IMG/VR virus record: IMGVR_UViG_3300009163_000183
Coordinates: 1-23,874 of that record
Origin: a virus
DNA: 23,874 nucleotides
Strand: one strand, 5' to 3'
The position numbers were made by a program, and so were the translations under genes. Below the pieces are notes generated by a model that saw only the letters and a list, made by a program, of their open reading frames with translations, was not told where the DNA came from and did not search any database. Below are positions 12,170-20,396 of the stretch, in pieces. How positions within the stretch are numbered: position 1 is the first letter of the stretch; each line of letters begins with the position of its first letter.

Positions 12170-12630
12170 CAACACAACAAGCAACAAAAAAATACGGTAC
12201 AGCTAATATCACAGGTGCAGGTTACTTAGTGAAAATTAAACTACCATATCCAATGCGTATTGCTTGGGACTTAGACAGCTCGGTAAATTCTATGATGTGC
12301 CATAAGTTAGTGGCGGATAATTTCACAGCGGTATTCAATGAACTACTATCTACCTATGGATACGATAAGATTAAGGAGTTAGGAATAGATTTATTTGGTG
12401 GATGCTTTAACTATAGGAAGATGAGGGGTGGAAATGCTTTGTCAATGCACTCATGGGGTATTGCAATAGACTTAGATCCTGCTAGAAACTTACTTAAGGA
12501 GTCATCTAAGACTGCTAGATTTGCAAGACCTGAATACAAGCCAATGATAGATATTTTTTACAAGCATGGATTTATATCTTTGGGTCGTGAAAAGAATTTT
12601 GATTGGATGCACTTTGAAATAAAAAATTGA
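12166..12630 (+). CDS. M15-family peptidase endolysin (154 aa)
   Basis: The protein cleaves peptide cross-links in the cell wall during lysis. The zinc-binding motif of M15 enzymes is visible: [13 protein letters not shown] (93-105) with ligands His95 and Asp102, and DWMHFE (146-151) with the third ligand His149. The order SxHxxGxAxD then WxHxE is the D-Ala-D-Ala carboxypeptidase / L-Ala-D-Glu endopeptidase pattern. The N-terminus ([19 protein letters not shown]) lacks a signal peptide, so release would need the holin. There is no extra cell-wall-binding domain. It overlaps the holin by four bases, and its stop overlaps the next ATG as TGATG. Confidence 0.9.
   Translation: MTTQQATKKYGTANITGAGYLVKIKLPYPMRIAWDLDSSVNSMMCHKLVADNFTAVFNELLSTYGYDKIKELGIDLFGGCFNYRKMRGGNALSMHSWGIAIDLDPARNLLKESSKTARFARPEYKPMIDIFYKHGFISLGREKNFDWMHFEIKN
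12575..12582 (+). promoter_or_regulatory. Possible internal promoter inside the endolysin gene
   Basis: TATCTTTG, in TTTATATCTTTG (12571-12582), identical over 12 bases to the promoters of groEL and of 6555. It is 48 bases before the next gene (12630). As it lies in coding sequence (codons for Phe-Ile-Ser-Leu) it may be chance, but it could raise expression of the genes that follow. Confidence 0.3.
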
Positions 12631-12767
12631 TGGCAAAAATAAAACTAGAGACAACAAAAAAGGTTAAACCTAAAGTTAAGCGTACAAACGTACACGCAAA
12701 AAGCAAAACTTCTAAATTGAAGTCAAGTAAAAAATATAAGAAACTTTATTCAAGACAAGGAAAATGA
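12630..12767 (+). CDS. Tiny very basic phage protein (45 aa)
   Basis: Read by hand: ATG 12630, sharing an A with the endolysin stop, to TGA 12765-12767, which overlaps the next ATG. It starts [20 protein letters not shown] and ends YKKLYSRQGK, with about 18 basic residues out of 45. The pattern of Lys/Arg followed by VHAKSKTSK and KKYKKLYSRQGK recalls a small conserved protein of Bacteroidota phages that I cannot name. Its charge suggests binding to DNA or RNA. The overlaps on both sides make it convincing as a gene. Confidence 0.7.
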   Translation: MAKIKLETTKKVKPKVKRTNVHAKSKTSKLKSSKKYKKLYSRQGK

Positions 12768-13048
12768 GAAATGATTTAGCAGGAACAAAGACAGGAAAGT
12801 CAAAGACAGCAAAGTATTATCAAGAACATCCTGAAGCGAGAAAAAAAAAGGTAAAGTATGACATGAAGTATCATGACACTGAAGAGCGTAGAAAATACCG
12901 AAGAGACTTAGAGCGCACTAATAGAAAAAATGGTACAAGTGGCAACCACGATGGTATCGACAATGCGCATGTTTCTAAAAACAAAACAGTACCTCAATCA
13001 CAATCTAAAAATAGAAGTGATAAATCAAATAATTTCTTTAAAAAATAA
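12764..13048 (+). CDS. Conserved basic phage protein (94 aa)
   Basis: It starts MRNDLAGTKTGKSKTAKYYQ and continues with EARKKKVKYDMKYHDTEERR (25-44) and KYRRDLERTNRKNGTSGNHD. The frame ends with HVSKNKTVPQSQSKNRSDK. It resembles a family found in marine phages and large DNA viruses, recognisable by YYxxNPExRxKKxxYDxxY, RRxYRxxLNxANR, GNxDGxDxSH and SxNR. The conserved Asn, His and Asn late in the chain recall a reduced HNH-like pattern, but I see no full nuclease motif. It lies between lysis genes, as an insertion of two small basic genes. Function unknown. Confidence 0.7.
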   Translation: MRNDLAGTKTGKSKTAKYYQEHPEARKKKVKYDMKYHDTEERRKYRRDLERTNRKNGTSGNHDGIDNAHVSKNKTVPQSQSKNRSDKSNNFFKK

Positions 13049-13051
13049 AAC

Positions 13052-13474
13052 ATGTTTAGAGTATTATTATTATTATTTGTGTTGTATGGTTGCTCTGCGC
13101 AATATCATTTAAACAAAGCCATTAAAAAGGGATATACCTGTGAGCAAACAGGAGATACCATAAGAATAACAACACTAGATTCCATCCCTGTTATCATAAA
13201 TGATACTATAGTATGGGAGAAGTTTATAAGCACTAAGGATACTATTATTAAATACAATACTGTCTATGTTCCTAAGACTAGGCAGGAGAAGAGGATAGAG
13301 TACAAGTTAAAAGTTAAAACTATATATAAAGACAGGATAGTTGAAAAGGCTCAAGCTAAGGCAGAGGGTAAAAAGAATCAACCAAAAAAGAATTTATTTT
13401 GGCTTGGAGTTTTAGTTGGAGTATTAATTTCATTGCTTTGGAAAATATTTGTTAAAAAAGCATTACATTTGTAA
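13052..13474 (+). CDS. Probable u-spanin: lipobox plus C-terminal membrane segment (140 aa)
   Basis: Residues 1-14 (MFRVLLLLFVLYGC) make a lipoprotein signal with a lipobox LYGC; Cys14 would be acylated and held in the outer membrane. Residues 15-114 are a periplasmic linker of charged and beta-rich stretches (DTIRITTLDSIPVIINDTIV, then RIEYKLKVKTIYKDRIVEKA). Residues 115-134 (LFWLGVLVGVLISLLWKIFV) form a single membrane segment followed by the cytoplasmic KKALHL. This order (outer-membrane lipid, periplasmic part, inner-membrane span) is the plan of single-protein spanins such as T1 gp11, 131 residues, which fuse the two membranes at the last step of lysis. The position downstream of holin and endolysin supports it. 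The protein family itself is not recognised; function from architecture. Confidence 0.75.
   Translation: MFRVLLLLFVLYGCSAQYHLNKAIKKGYTCEQTGDTIRITTLDSIPVIINDTIVWEKFISTKDTIIKYNTVYVPKTRQEKRIEYKLKVKTIYKDRIVEKAQAKAEGKKNQPKKNLFWLGVLVGVLISLLWKIFVKKALHL
13464..13471 (+). promoter_or_regulatory. Candidate promoter at the end of the spanin gene
   Basis: TACATTTG matches TAnnTTTG. A TTTG at 13437-13440 lies 23 bases before it, the upper end of the accepted -33 spacing. It ends 22 bases before the ATG at 13494. It overlaps the last codons of the spanin gene, so partly constrained; moderate confidence. Confidence 0.4.
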
Positions 13475-13493
13475 CTAACTTAAATTAAACAAA

Positions 13494-13754
13494 ATGAAAA
13501 AAGTAGAAAACAATGATATCCAAGATATTATATTTGCAACAGAAGAAGAATTAAAAAACATTAAAGAAATGAATACTGATTTTTCTAAAGCTAAAATGAA
13601 TCTTGGTGATTTAGAATTACAGAAGCAAAGCTTAATAAAATATATAGATAGTATTAAGGATGTGTTTTCAAAGCACGAAAAGATACTAATGGAAAAATAC
13701 GGAGAAGATGCTGTAATAAACATTGAAACAGGAGAAATAACAAAAAAACAATAG
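13494..13754 (+). CDS. Coiled-coil phage protein (86 aa), possible structural accessory
   Basis: The product starts MKKVENNDIQDIIFATEEEL. Residues 15-70 are one long helix or coiled coil (EEELKNIKEMNTDFSKAKMN, then LGDLELQKQSLIKYIDSIKD). It ends with EKYGEDAVINIETGEITKK, a segment I have seen in conserved small proteins next to phage structural genes. It sits 19 bases after the spanin, with a candidate promoter, and six bases before the first collagen-like fibre. It could be a fibre chaperone or minor virion protein; not recognised at family level. Confidence 0.65.
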   Translation: MKKVENNDIQDIIFATEEELKNIKEMNTDFSKAKMNLGDLELQKQSLIKYIDSIKDVFSKHEKILMEKYGEDAVINIETGEITKKQ

Positions 13755-13760
13755 GGTAAA

Positions 13761-15434
13761 ATGGCAAAAATAAGTACATATGTTATTAATACAGTACCTA
13801 CCACAAGCGATATGGTTATTGGTACTGATGTAAATTCAGCTAATGAAACTAAAAATTTTCTAGTTGGTGATTTACTAGCATTAATTCCAAATGCTACAGG
13901 CCCTGCCGGCCCGGCAGGTCCACAAGGTATTCAAGGAGTCACAGGTCCTACCGGCCCACAAGGAGCGACGGGTCTTCAAGGCCCACAAGGTCCAATAGGC
14001 CCTACCGGCCCACAAGGCGTTCAAGGCCTAACAGGACCAATAGGAGTCACAGGCCCTCAAGGTCTTCAAGGAATTGCCGGACCACAAGGGGTTGTAGGAT
14101 TAACAGGCCCAATAGGCTTACAAGGTAATCAAGGACCTCAAGGTATACAAGGACTAATAGGTGTCACAGGCCTTCAAGGTATTCAAGGACCTCAAGGTCC
14201 TCAAGGTGCAGCAAGCACGGTAGTAGGGCCAACAGGTCCTGCAGGTCTTCAAGGTGCAGTAGGTGCTGCAGGCCCACAAGGAATTACAGGAGCAATTAGC
14301 CCCGCAGGATTAAATTGGCAGGGCGCTTGGAGTGCCTTAAATACATATGTTATAGATGATGCTGTTGGTTTTGGTGGAGCTAGTTATTTTTGTATAGATC
14401 CTGTTGGACCATCAGCTACAAACCCTTCTTTAGACCCTACAAATTGGTCCTTACTAGCAAATCAAGGTCCCGCAGGAGCTGCCGGTCCAATTGGATTAAC
14501 AGGTCCTGCAAGCACAGTAGCAGGCCCCGCAGGCCCTGTAGGCCCTGCCGGGCCTGCCGGTCCTACAGGTGCTCAAGGGGTTGTAGGATTAACAGGCCCA
14601 ATAGGCCCTCAAGGACCAATAGGCCCAATAGGATTAACAGGTGCTACAGGAGGACAAGGACAAACAGGTCCAATAGGACCTATAGGTCCAACGGGCTTAA
14701 CGGGTGCAACAGGCCCTACAGGAGGACAAGGACAAACAGGACCACAAGGCCCCGTAGGTCCCGCAGGAGCTATAGGGTTAACAGGTTTAACAGGCCCTGC
14801 CGGTCCAATAGGACTAACAGGCCCTCAAGGCCCAATCGGTCCAATAGGACCAACAGGTCCTCAAGGCCCAATAGGCTTAACGGGTGCGACCGGTGCTAAT
14901 AGTAATAATAATATAGGAAGGGCTTATCAAGGAGGTTATATAGCAGCGGAATGGGTAGAAGGACCTTCACTTACTAAAAAAGTGCTTATTGTAATAAATC
15001 CGCAAAATGCAGTTTCTAGGAAATGGACTGTACAAACTCAAGTTAATAATACTGTTCCTGCTCCCGGAGCATTAAATCGGTATGATGGTCAACCAAACAC
15101 AACAGCAATAGTTGCACAGGCTGCAGGGTGTATTGGTTGCGATCCATTTGCAGCAGAATATGCTAATAATTTAACTACGGGTGGCTATACCGATTGGTAT
15201 TTACCTTCAATAGAAGAATTAAATATGGTTTATAATGCAGCAGTACCAATTACTAGGTCATTAGCGGCAAGTGGGTTTGCTCCTCCTTACTTTAACTTTG
15301 CTTCCGGTTATTGGAGTTCAAATGAGAATAGTAACAGCAGTGCTCTTTATTATAATTTTATTTTAGGCGATATAAGTACTATTGTAAAAAGTTTGGCAGC
15401 ACTCACTTTACCGGTTAGAATAGCTAATATTTAA
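13761..15434 (+). CDS. Collagen-like tail fibre with chitin-binding-like and Lcl/DUF1566 lectin-like domains (557 aa)
   Basis: Domain order: an N-terminal anchor (1-45, [20 protein letters not shown]) shared with the next gene; a collagen Gly-X-Y run (46-180); a module at 183-233 ([34 protein letters not shown]) that looks like a CBM5/12 carbohydrate-binding domain; a second Gly-X-Y run (234-378); and a C-terminal domain (385-557) with [26 protein letters not shown] and SGYWSSNEN, the pattern of Lcl/DUF1566. Such domains have a lectin-like fold and in the Legionella Lcl protein bind glycosaminoglycans. There is a CxxC at 457-460. Gly-X-Y repeats would make a trimeric stalk. The repeat X/Y positions are rich in Pro, Gln, Ile and Thr. 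Role inferred: host-binding tail fibre. Confidence 0.85.
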   Translation: MAKISTYVINTVPTTSDMVIGTDVNSANETKNFLVGDLLALIPNATGPAGPAGPQGIQGVTGPTGPQGATGLQGPQGPIGPTGPQGVQGLTGPIGVTGPQGLQGIAGPQGVVGLTGPIGLQGNQGPQGIQGLIGVTGLQGIQGPQGPQGAASTVVGPTGPAGLQGAVGAAGPQGITGAISPAGLNWQGAWSALNTYVIDDAVGFGGASYFCIDPVGPSATNPSLDPTNWSLLANQGPAGAAGPIGLTGPASTVAGPAGPVGPAGPAGPTGAQGVVGLTGPIGPQGPIGPIGLTGATGGQGQTGPIGPIGPTGLTGATGPTGGQGQTGPQGPVGPAGAIGLTGLTGPAGPIGLTGPQGPIGPIGPTGPQGPIGLTGATGANSNNNIGRAYQGGYIAAEWVEGPSLTKKVLIVINPQNAVSRKWTVQTQVNNTVPAPGALNRYDGQPNTTAIVAQAAGCIGCDPFAAEYANNLTTGGYTDWYLPSIEELNMVYNAAVPITRSLAASGFAPPYFNFASGYWSSNENSNSSALYYNFILGDISTIVKSLAALTLPVRIANI

Positions 15435-15436
15435 TT

Positions 15437-17095
15437 ATGCCAAAAATAAGTACATATATCGTTAATGCAGTGCCTACCATAAGTGACATGCTTATTGGTA
15501 CTGATGTAGACTCATATATGACAGATGAAACTAAAAATTTCTTGATTAGTGATTTAACATCATTAATAACAGTAAATCCTGTAGGACCACAAGGTCCAAT
15601 GGGTCCACAAGGTCCGCAAGGACTAATAGGCGCAACCGGAGCTCAAGGAATTCAAGGTCTTTCAAATTTAACAGTAGGTATTCAGGGAGTTACCGGCCCA
15701 CAAGGGGTGCCGGGAATAATAGGTGTAATAGGTGCAACAGGAGCAACAGGTCCATTAGGAAATCCGGGCACACAAGGCGACCCCGGACCAATAGGACCAA
15801 TAGGCGCAACCGGAGTGCTAGGTATTCAAGGTTTTCCGGGCACTCAAGGACCGATAGGTTTAACCGGTGCAGCAAGCACGGTAGTAGGACCAACAGGTCC
15901 TGCAGGTACAATACCGGGACCAATAGGTCAACAAGGACCAATAGGTATTGTGGGCTTACAAGGTTCTCAAGGAATAGCAGGAGTTAATGGTCCTCAAGGA
16001 TTAAATTGGCAAGGTACTTGGAGTGCTGCAGGTGTATATGTTGTAGATGATGCTGTTGAATATTTAGGTTCTAGTTATTTTTGTTATAATAATGTTGGAC
16101 CTATAGGCACAAACCCTGTTTTAGATACTGCACATTGGGCTATATTAGCAATGATAGGTGCAAATGGTCCAATCGGTCCAATAGGACCAACAGGTCCTCA
16201 AGGACAAATAGGGCCAACAGGAATACAAGGTCCTGCAGGTCCAATCGGTCCCGGTACTCAAGGTCCACAAGGACTAACAGGTTCACAAGGGGCAATAGGT
16301 ATAGTAGGTCCCCAAGGTCCAATTGGACTAACAGGAGCTACAGGAGTAATAGGTGCACAAGGCATTCAAGGAGTTATAGGTTTACAAGGTGCAGTAGGCC
16401 CTCAAGGTTTACAAGGACCAATAGGTTCTCAAGGAATAGCAGGTATTCAAGGACCTCAAGGTCCTACAGGTGCAGCAGGTACAATCGGACTTATAGGCCC
16501 TACAGGCGTTGTAGGTTCACAAGGGGTAGCAGGTCCCGCAGGCCCTGTAGGTCCTGCCGGACCCATAGGTTTACAAGGTCTTGATAGCACTTCTAATATA
16601 GGTAGGTTCTATGAAGGGGGTTGGATAGCAGCGGAATGGGTAGAAGGACCTTTACTTAAAAGATTTGTACTTATTGTAGGAGAACCTTTACCGAATAATC
16701 AGTGGACTCTTCCTGCCTATTGGTTTTCAGTTGTCCCACCTCCCGGAGCAATAGATTTTGTTTTTGGCGTGGCAAACACAGCGGCCATAACTAGTCAAGC
16801 AGGAGTCGGTTTATATGCAGCATATGATTGTGAAAATTTAGTATCCGGTGGCTATACCGATTGGTATTTACCTTCATTATGGGAATTAAATATGGTTTAT
16901 AATTCATTAGTACCAATTAATAGGTCAAGAATAGCAAGTGGGTTTTTTCAAATTCCTTTAGGTATTTATTGGAGTTCTACGGAGTATCTTTCGCCGTATG
17001 CTTATGCGGCAGATTTTTCGTATCCTCCTTCCGGCGGAGCGTATGCAAAAAATACTCCTCTTCCGGTTCTTCCTGTTAGAATAACTAGTATTTAA
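15437..17095 (+). CDS. Second collagen-like tail fibre, paralogue of the previous gene (552 aa)
   Basis: The same plan as the gene before: anchor (1-45, [20 protein letters not shown]), collagen run (48-188), CBM5/12-like module (188-238, [31 protein letters not shown]), collagen run (240-382), and an Lcl/DUF1566 domain (388-552) with [27 protein letters not shown] and [11 protein letters not shown]. The framework of the lectin-like domain is conserved between the two proteins, while the stretches between motifs (about 410-465 and 500-545) differ strongly, as expected if they bind different receptors. Only two bases separate it from the first copy, and both copies end TATTTAATTATG at the boundary to the next gene, which suggests tandem duplication of the whole gene. 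Gly/Ile/Pro-rich composition is caused by the repeats. Confidence 0.85.
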   Translation: MPKISTYIVNAVPTISDMLIGTDVDSYMTDETKNFLISDLTSLITVNPVGPQGPMGPQGPQGLIGATGAQGIQGLSNLTVGIQGVTGPQGVPGIIGVIGATGATGPLGNPGTQGDPGPIGPIGATGVLGIQGFPGTQGPIGLTGAASTVVGPTGPAGTIPGPIGQQGPIGIVGLQGSQGIAGVNGPQGLNWQGTWSAAGVYVVDDAVEYLGSSYFCYNNVGPIGTNPVLDTAHWAILAMIGANGPIGPIGPTGPQGQIGPTGIQGPAGPIGPGTQGPQGLTGSQGAIGIVGPQGPIGLTGATGVIGAQGIQGVIGLQGAVGPQGLQGPIGSQGIAGIQGPQGPTGAAGTIGLIGPTGVVGSQGVAGPAGPVGPAGPIGLQGLDSTSNIGRFYEGGWIAAEWVEGPLLKRFVLIVGEPLPNNQWTLPAYWFSVVPPPGAIDFVFGVANTAAITSQAGVGLYAAYDCENLVSGGYTDWYLPSLWELNMVYNSLVPINRSRIASGFFQIPLGIYWSSTEYLSPYAYAADFSYPPSGGAYAKNTPLPVLPVRITSI

Positions 17096-17097
17096 TT

Positions 17098-17325
17098 ATG
17101 GAAATAAGAAAAATTTCAGTAGGTCCTGATTATAAAGGAGGCGCAATGCATTACATTGTAGGTCAAAAAGTTTTAAATGAAACGTATGAAATACATTTAA
17201 TTAAACTTGAAGACATTACCCAATCTATAAAAATATTTATTATAAACGAATCAAATGAAATTCTTTTATGGAAAGAATTTACACAAACTATTCCAATCTC
17301 TATTGAATACAATATATTTTATTAA
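17098..17325 (+). CDS. Conserved 75-aa phage protein beside the packaging genes
   Basis: It starts MEIRKISVGPDYKGGAMHYI and continues VGQKVLNETYEIHLIKLEDI, with a C-terminus around LLWKEFTQTIPISIEYNIFY. The pattern (MEIRKIS-GPDYK--AMHY-VGQ, then IHLIK and LLWKEF) is one I recall from many Bacteroidota phage genomes, where it is annotated as hypothetical. It is all beta-strand-like and has no membrane segment. Its stop overlaps the next ATG as TAATG, so it is read with the head/packaging genes. Function unknown. Confidence 0.7.
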   Translation: MEIRKISVGPDYKGGAMHYIVGQKVLNETYEIHLIKLEDITQSIKIFIINESNEILLWKEFTQTIPISIEYNIFY

Positions 17326-17891
17326 TGAAATCCCCATTTTATTTTATTGTTGAATCTTTAATAAATAAGAGGTACAACAATACAAAAACCATTAGTGGAC
17401 TAGAAGTTATTACAAGTACATCTGAAGAAGACCATATATCTTCAAATAGATTTGCTAAGGTAATAGAAGTTCCATTAGGTTACAAAGGCCCAATATCTTC
17501 AGGCGACACATTGCTTGTTCATCATAATGTATTTAAGTACTATTATGACATGAAGGGAAATCAAAAGAGTGGTAAAAGTTTTTTTAAAGACGACAAGTTC
17601 TTTATTGAACCCGACCAATTCTATATGTATAAAAAGGATGACACATGGTATTCTTACGACAAGTATTGTTTTGTTAAGCCAATAGATGCTATTGACTCTT
17701 ATATAAAGAAACCATTTAGTGATGAGCCTTTAATGGGTGAGATGTTATATCCAAATGATTATTTAATTAGTAAAGGAATAAACAAGGGTGATATAGTATG
17801 CTTTTCACCCGACAGCGAATATGAGTTTACTATTGACGATGTAAAAATGTACAGGATAATAGACAATCAAATAACAATCAAATTAAATTAA
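17325..17891 (+). CDS. Possible GroES-like protein, maybe two fused GroES-fold parts (188 aa)
   Basis: No family is certain. Residues 20-70 read like a GroES fold: a flexible stretch with a hydrophobic triplet (SGLEVITSTSEEDHIS), then NRFAKVIEVP and ISSGDTLLVHHN with the Gly-Asp turn. A long insertion (70-120) follows, and then the end, LYPNDYLISKGINKGDIVCF and EYEFTIDDVKMYRIIDNQI, resembles the last strands of GroES (KxGDxVxF, then FxIDxxxYxIxxxxI). It could be one GroES domain with insertion or two partial ones. T4 gp31, a phage-made GroES, is needed for capsid assembly, and this gene lies just before terminase, portal and scaffold, so a similar role would make sense. Spacing: TAATG overlaps on both sides. 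Confidence 0.45.
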   Translation: MKSPFYFIVESLINKRYNNTKTISGLEVITSTSEEDHISSNRFAKVIEVPLGYKGPISSGDTLLVHHNVFKYYYDMKGNQKSGKSFFKDDKFFIEPDQFYMYKKDDTWYSYDKYCFVKPIDAIDSYIKKPFSDEPLMGEMLYPNDYLISKGINKGDIVCFSPDSEYEFTIDDVKMYRIIDNQITIKLN

Positions 17892-18172
17892 TGGACACAA
17901 AAGAAATAAAACTAAAAATTATTGCAGCAGGTCACAAGGCGGTTGAGCAGTTAATAAAAGTAGCAGAAGAAAATATTATTAAAAAAGATTCTGATGACGA
18001 GTTGGCTGCAGATAGATTAAAGAATGCTGCTATGACAAAAAAGTTGGCGATATTTGATGCCTTTGAGATACTAAATAGAATAGAACAAGAAAGAGAAGGT
18101 CTTGAGCATTTAGAAAAGGGAATAAGTAAAACAGATACTAAACAAGGGTTTGCGGAAAGACGTTCAAAATAA
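17891..18172 (+). CDS. Possible terminase small subunit (93 aa)
   Basis: The protein is all helix: MDTKEIKLKIIAAGHKAVEQ (1-20), an acidic stretch (NIIKKDSDDELAADRLKN), then AAMTKKLAIFDAFEILNRIE and a charged end. Position, directly before the large terminase with a 23-base overlap, and the all-helical, oligomer-friendly build fit the small subunit that recognises phage DNA for packaging. However, no clear helix-turn-helix is visible and the length is shorter than most TerS, so it is position-based. It starts at an ATG overlapping the previous stop as TAATG. Confidence 0.45.
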   Translation: MDTKEIKLKIIAAGHKAVEQLIKVAEENIIKKDSDDELAADRLKNAAMTKKLAIFDAFEILNRIEQEREGLEHLEKGISKTDTKQGFAERRSK

Positions 18173-20396
18173 CTTATATAGTATACAAAAAGATTTTGTA
18201 TCACCATCTATACTGTCCAATAAAAATAGGGCAAGGTCTTGGATATATGGTTATGATGATAAGTACGACATAGTTGTTATATCTAAAAATGGACAGGTAG
18301 GTCAAATAGTAAATATATCAGGATTAAATATAGGACTACCTACTGTTCCTGATAAAGTATATAAAAGAAGCGATAAAAAATCTGAGCAGTATTGGCAGAG
18401 AGAAGACTTACCAAGGGAGCTATCAAAGATACAATCAATTTTCCATTGGAATGAAATGCCATCACAATTTAAAGATAGATTGGTAGACTACATTGAGAAT
18501 GAATTTGATTACAGAGAGCGTGGCTTTTGGTTCATGAACAATGGAGAGCCAACGTATATTACAGGTTCTCATTATATGTACTTACAATGGGCAAGTATTG
18601 ACGTTGGATACCCTGACTTTCGAGAAGCTAATAGAATATATTGGATTTATTGGGAGGCGTGTCGTGCTGACAATAGGTCGTTTGGAATGATATACCTAAA
18701 GATAAGACGTTCAGGATTTTCTTTTATGGCATCTTCTGAATGTATAAATGTTGGAACTCTTGCAAGAGATTCAAGGGTTGGAATACTATCTAAAACAGGA
18801 GCGGATGCTAAAAAAATGTTTACAGATAAAGTTGTTCCAATTAATAGTAGGCTTCCATTTTTCTTTAAGCCAATTATGGATGGTATGGACAAACCTAAAA
18901 CTGAGTTGTCTTTCCGTATACCTGCATCAAAGATTACAAAAAAGAATATGTATAATTCTGAGCAAGATAGCATTGAAGGATTAGACACATCAATAGATTG
19001 GAAGAATACAGAAGACAACTCTTATGACGGAGAAAAGTTATTGTTCTTGGCTCATGACGAAAGTGGAAAATGGCTACGACCAAATAACATTAAAGAAAAT
19101 TGGCGAGTAACTAAAACTTGTCTTAGATTGGGTTCTAAGATTATTGGTAAGTGTATGATGGGTTCAACCTCAAATGCTTTATCAAAAGGTGGTAGTAACT
19201 TTAAAGATATCTATGAAGATTCTTCGGTGCTACATAGAAATGCAAATGGGCAAACTAAAAGTGGACTATACTCATTGTTCATTCCTATGGAATGGAATAT
19301 GGAGGGATTCATTGACTTATATGGTATGCCTGTATTTAATGCTCCTGAAGAACCAATACTAGGAGTAGACAAGATATTAATAAAGAATGGCGCTATTGAT
19401 TATTGGGAAGCGGAAGTTGATTCGTTAAAGAGTGATGCTGATGCATTAAATGAATTTTATCGTCAGTTTCCAAGAACAGAATCACACGCTTTTAGAGATG
19501 AAAGTAAACAATCGATATTTAATCTAACAAAGATATATCAGCAAATTGATTACAATGATTCAACAATAAGAGAACACCATACCACTCGTGGTAGTTTTCA
19601 TTGGAGAGATGGTATACAAGACTCAAAGGTTATATGGACACCTGACTCTAGGGGAAGATTTTCTGTGAGTTGGATTCCAAACAAATCAATACAGAATAAT
19701 GTATACAATAGAAATGGAACTTCTCATCCCGGCAATGAACATATGGGGTCATTTGGATGTGACTCCTATGATATATCTGCTGTAGTAGGTGGTAGAGGGT
19801 CAAACGGATCGTTACATGGCATGACAAAATTCCATATGGATGAAGCTCCTGTAAATGAATTTTTTTTAGAGTATATTGCAAGACCGCAAACTGCGGAGAT
19901 ATTTTTTGAAGAAGTATTAATGGCTTGTATTTTTTACGGTATGCCTATACTAATAGAAAACAATAAGCCAAGGCTACTATATCATTTTAAAAATAGAGGA
20001 TATAGAGGATTTTGTTTAAATAGACCTGATAAGTTGTATAATAAGTTGTCTAAGACAGAACGCGAACTTGGTGGTATACCAAACTCATCTGAAGATGTAA
20101 AGCAATCACACGCGTCTGCTATTGAATCTTATATAGAGAAGTTCATAGGAATGGATTTAGCAGGTAACTATAGGGATTCAGATGAAATAGGAACAATGCC
20201 ATTTACAAGAACATTAGAAGATTGGGCTAAATTTGATATAAATGATAGAACTAAGTTTGACGCTTCAATTAGCTCGGGATTAGCTATAATGGCTAATCAA
20301 AAACATATATACATACCGGAGAAAAAAGAATCAAAAATTAGCATTAACTTTGCAAGATATAGTAATGATGGAAATACAAGTCAATTAATTGAATGA
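18150..20396 (+). CDS. terL: Terminase large subunit, TTG start (748 aa)
   Basis: The packaging motor: ATPase plus nuclease. A degenerate Walker A is KIRRSGFSF (184-192); Walker B is LLFLAHDE (297-304) with Asp303 and Glu304; the coupling motif is GST (338-340). The nuclease core has GCDSYD (536-541) with Asp538, LIENN (601-605) with Glu603, and KFDASIS (702-708) with Asp704. At 748 residues it is longer than T4 gp17 (610), with an N-terminal part of about 170 residues before the ATPase. Start: there is no ATG in the open frame before residue 103, and TTG at 18150 is the likely start, 23 bases inside the previous gene. A stop at 18123-18125 rules out a longer frame. The stop overlaps the portal ATG (ATGA). 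It provides the key marker for a tailed phage. Confidence 0.92.
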   Translation: MRKDVQNNLYSIQKDFVSPSILSNKNRARSWIYGYDDKYDIVVISKNGQVGQIVNISGLNIGLPTVPDKVYKRSDKKSEQYWQREDLPRELSKIQSIFHWNEMPSQFKDRLVDYIENEFDYRERGFWFMNNGEPTYITGSHYMYLQWASIDVGYPDFREANRIYWIYWEACRADNRSFGMIYLKIRRSGFSFMASSECINVGTLARDSRVGILSKTGADAKKMFTDKVVPINSRLPFFFKPIMDGMDKPKTELSFRIPASKITKKNMYNSEQDSIEGLDTSIDWKNTEDNSYDGEKLLFLAHDESGKWLRPNNIKENWRVTKTCLRLGSKIIGKCMMGSTSNALSKGGSNFKDIYEDSSVLHRNANGQTKSGLYSLFIPMEWNMEGFIDLYGMPVFNAPEEPILGVDKILIKNGAIDYWEAEVDSLKSDADALNEFYRQFPRTESHAFRDESKQSIFNLTKIYQQIDYNDSTIREHHTTRGSFHWRDGIQDSKVIWTPDSRGRFSVSWIPNKSIQNNVYNRNGTSHPGNEHMGSFGCDSYDISAVVGGRGSNGSLHGMTKFHMDEAPVNEFFLEYIARPQTAEIFFEEVLMACIFYGMPILIENNKPRLLYHFKNRGYRGFCLNRPDKLYNKLSKTERELGGIPNSSEDVKQSHASAIESYIEKFIGMDLAGNYRDSDEIGTMPFTRTLEDWAKFDINDRTKFDASISSGLAIMANQKHIYIPEKKESKISINFARYSNDGNTSQLIE

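Noticed and set aside
14390-14899. Alternate-frame ORF in the first collagen-like gene
   Set aside because: Arg/Ser/Asn/Pro repeats produced by reading the Gly-X-Y repeats in a shifted frame.
16135-16584. Alternate-frame ORF in the second collagen-like gene
   Set aside because: Same cause as in the first fibre gene: frame shadow of a periodic coding repeat.
13761-17095. Diversity-generating retroelement target, because of the lectin-like C-terminal domains
   Set aside because: No reverse transcriptase gene or template repeat is visible in the window, and the two tips differ over their whole length rather than at adenine sites only.
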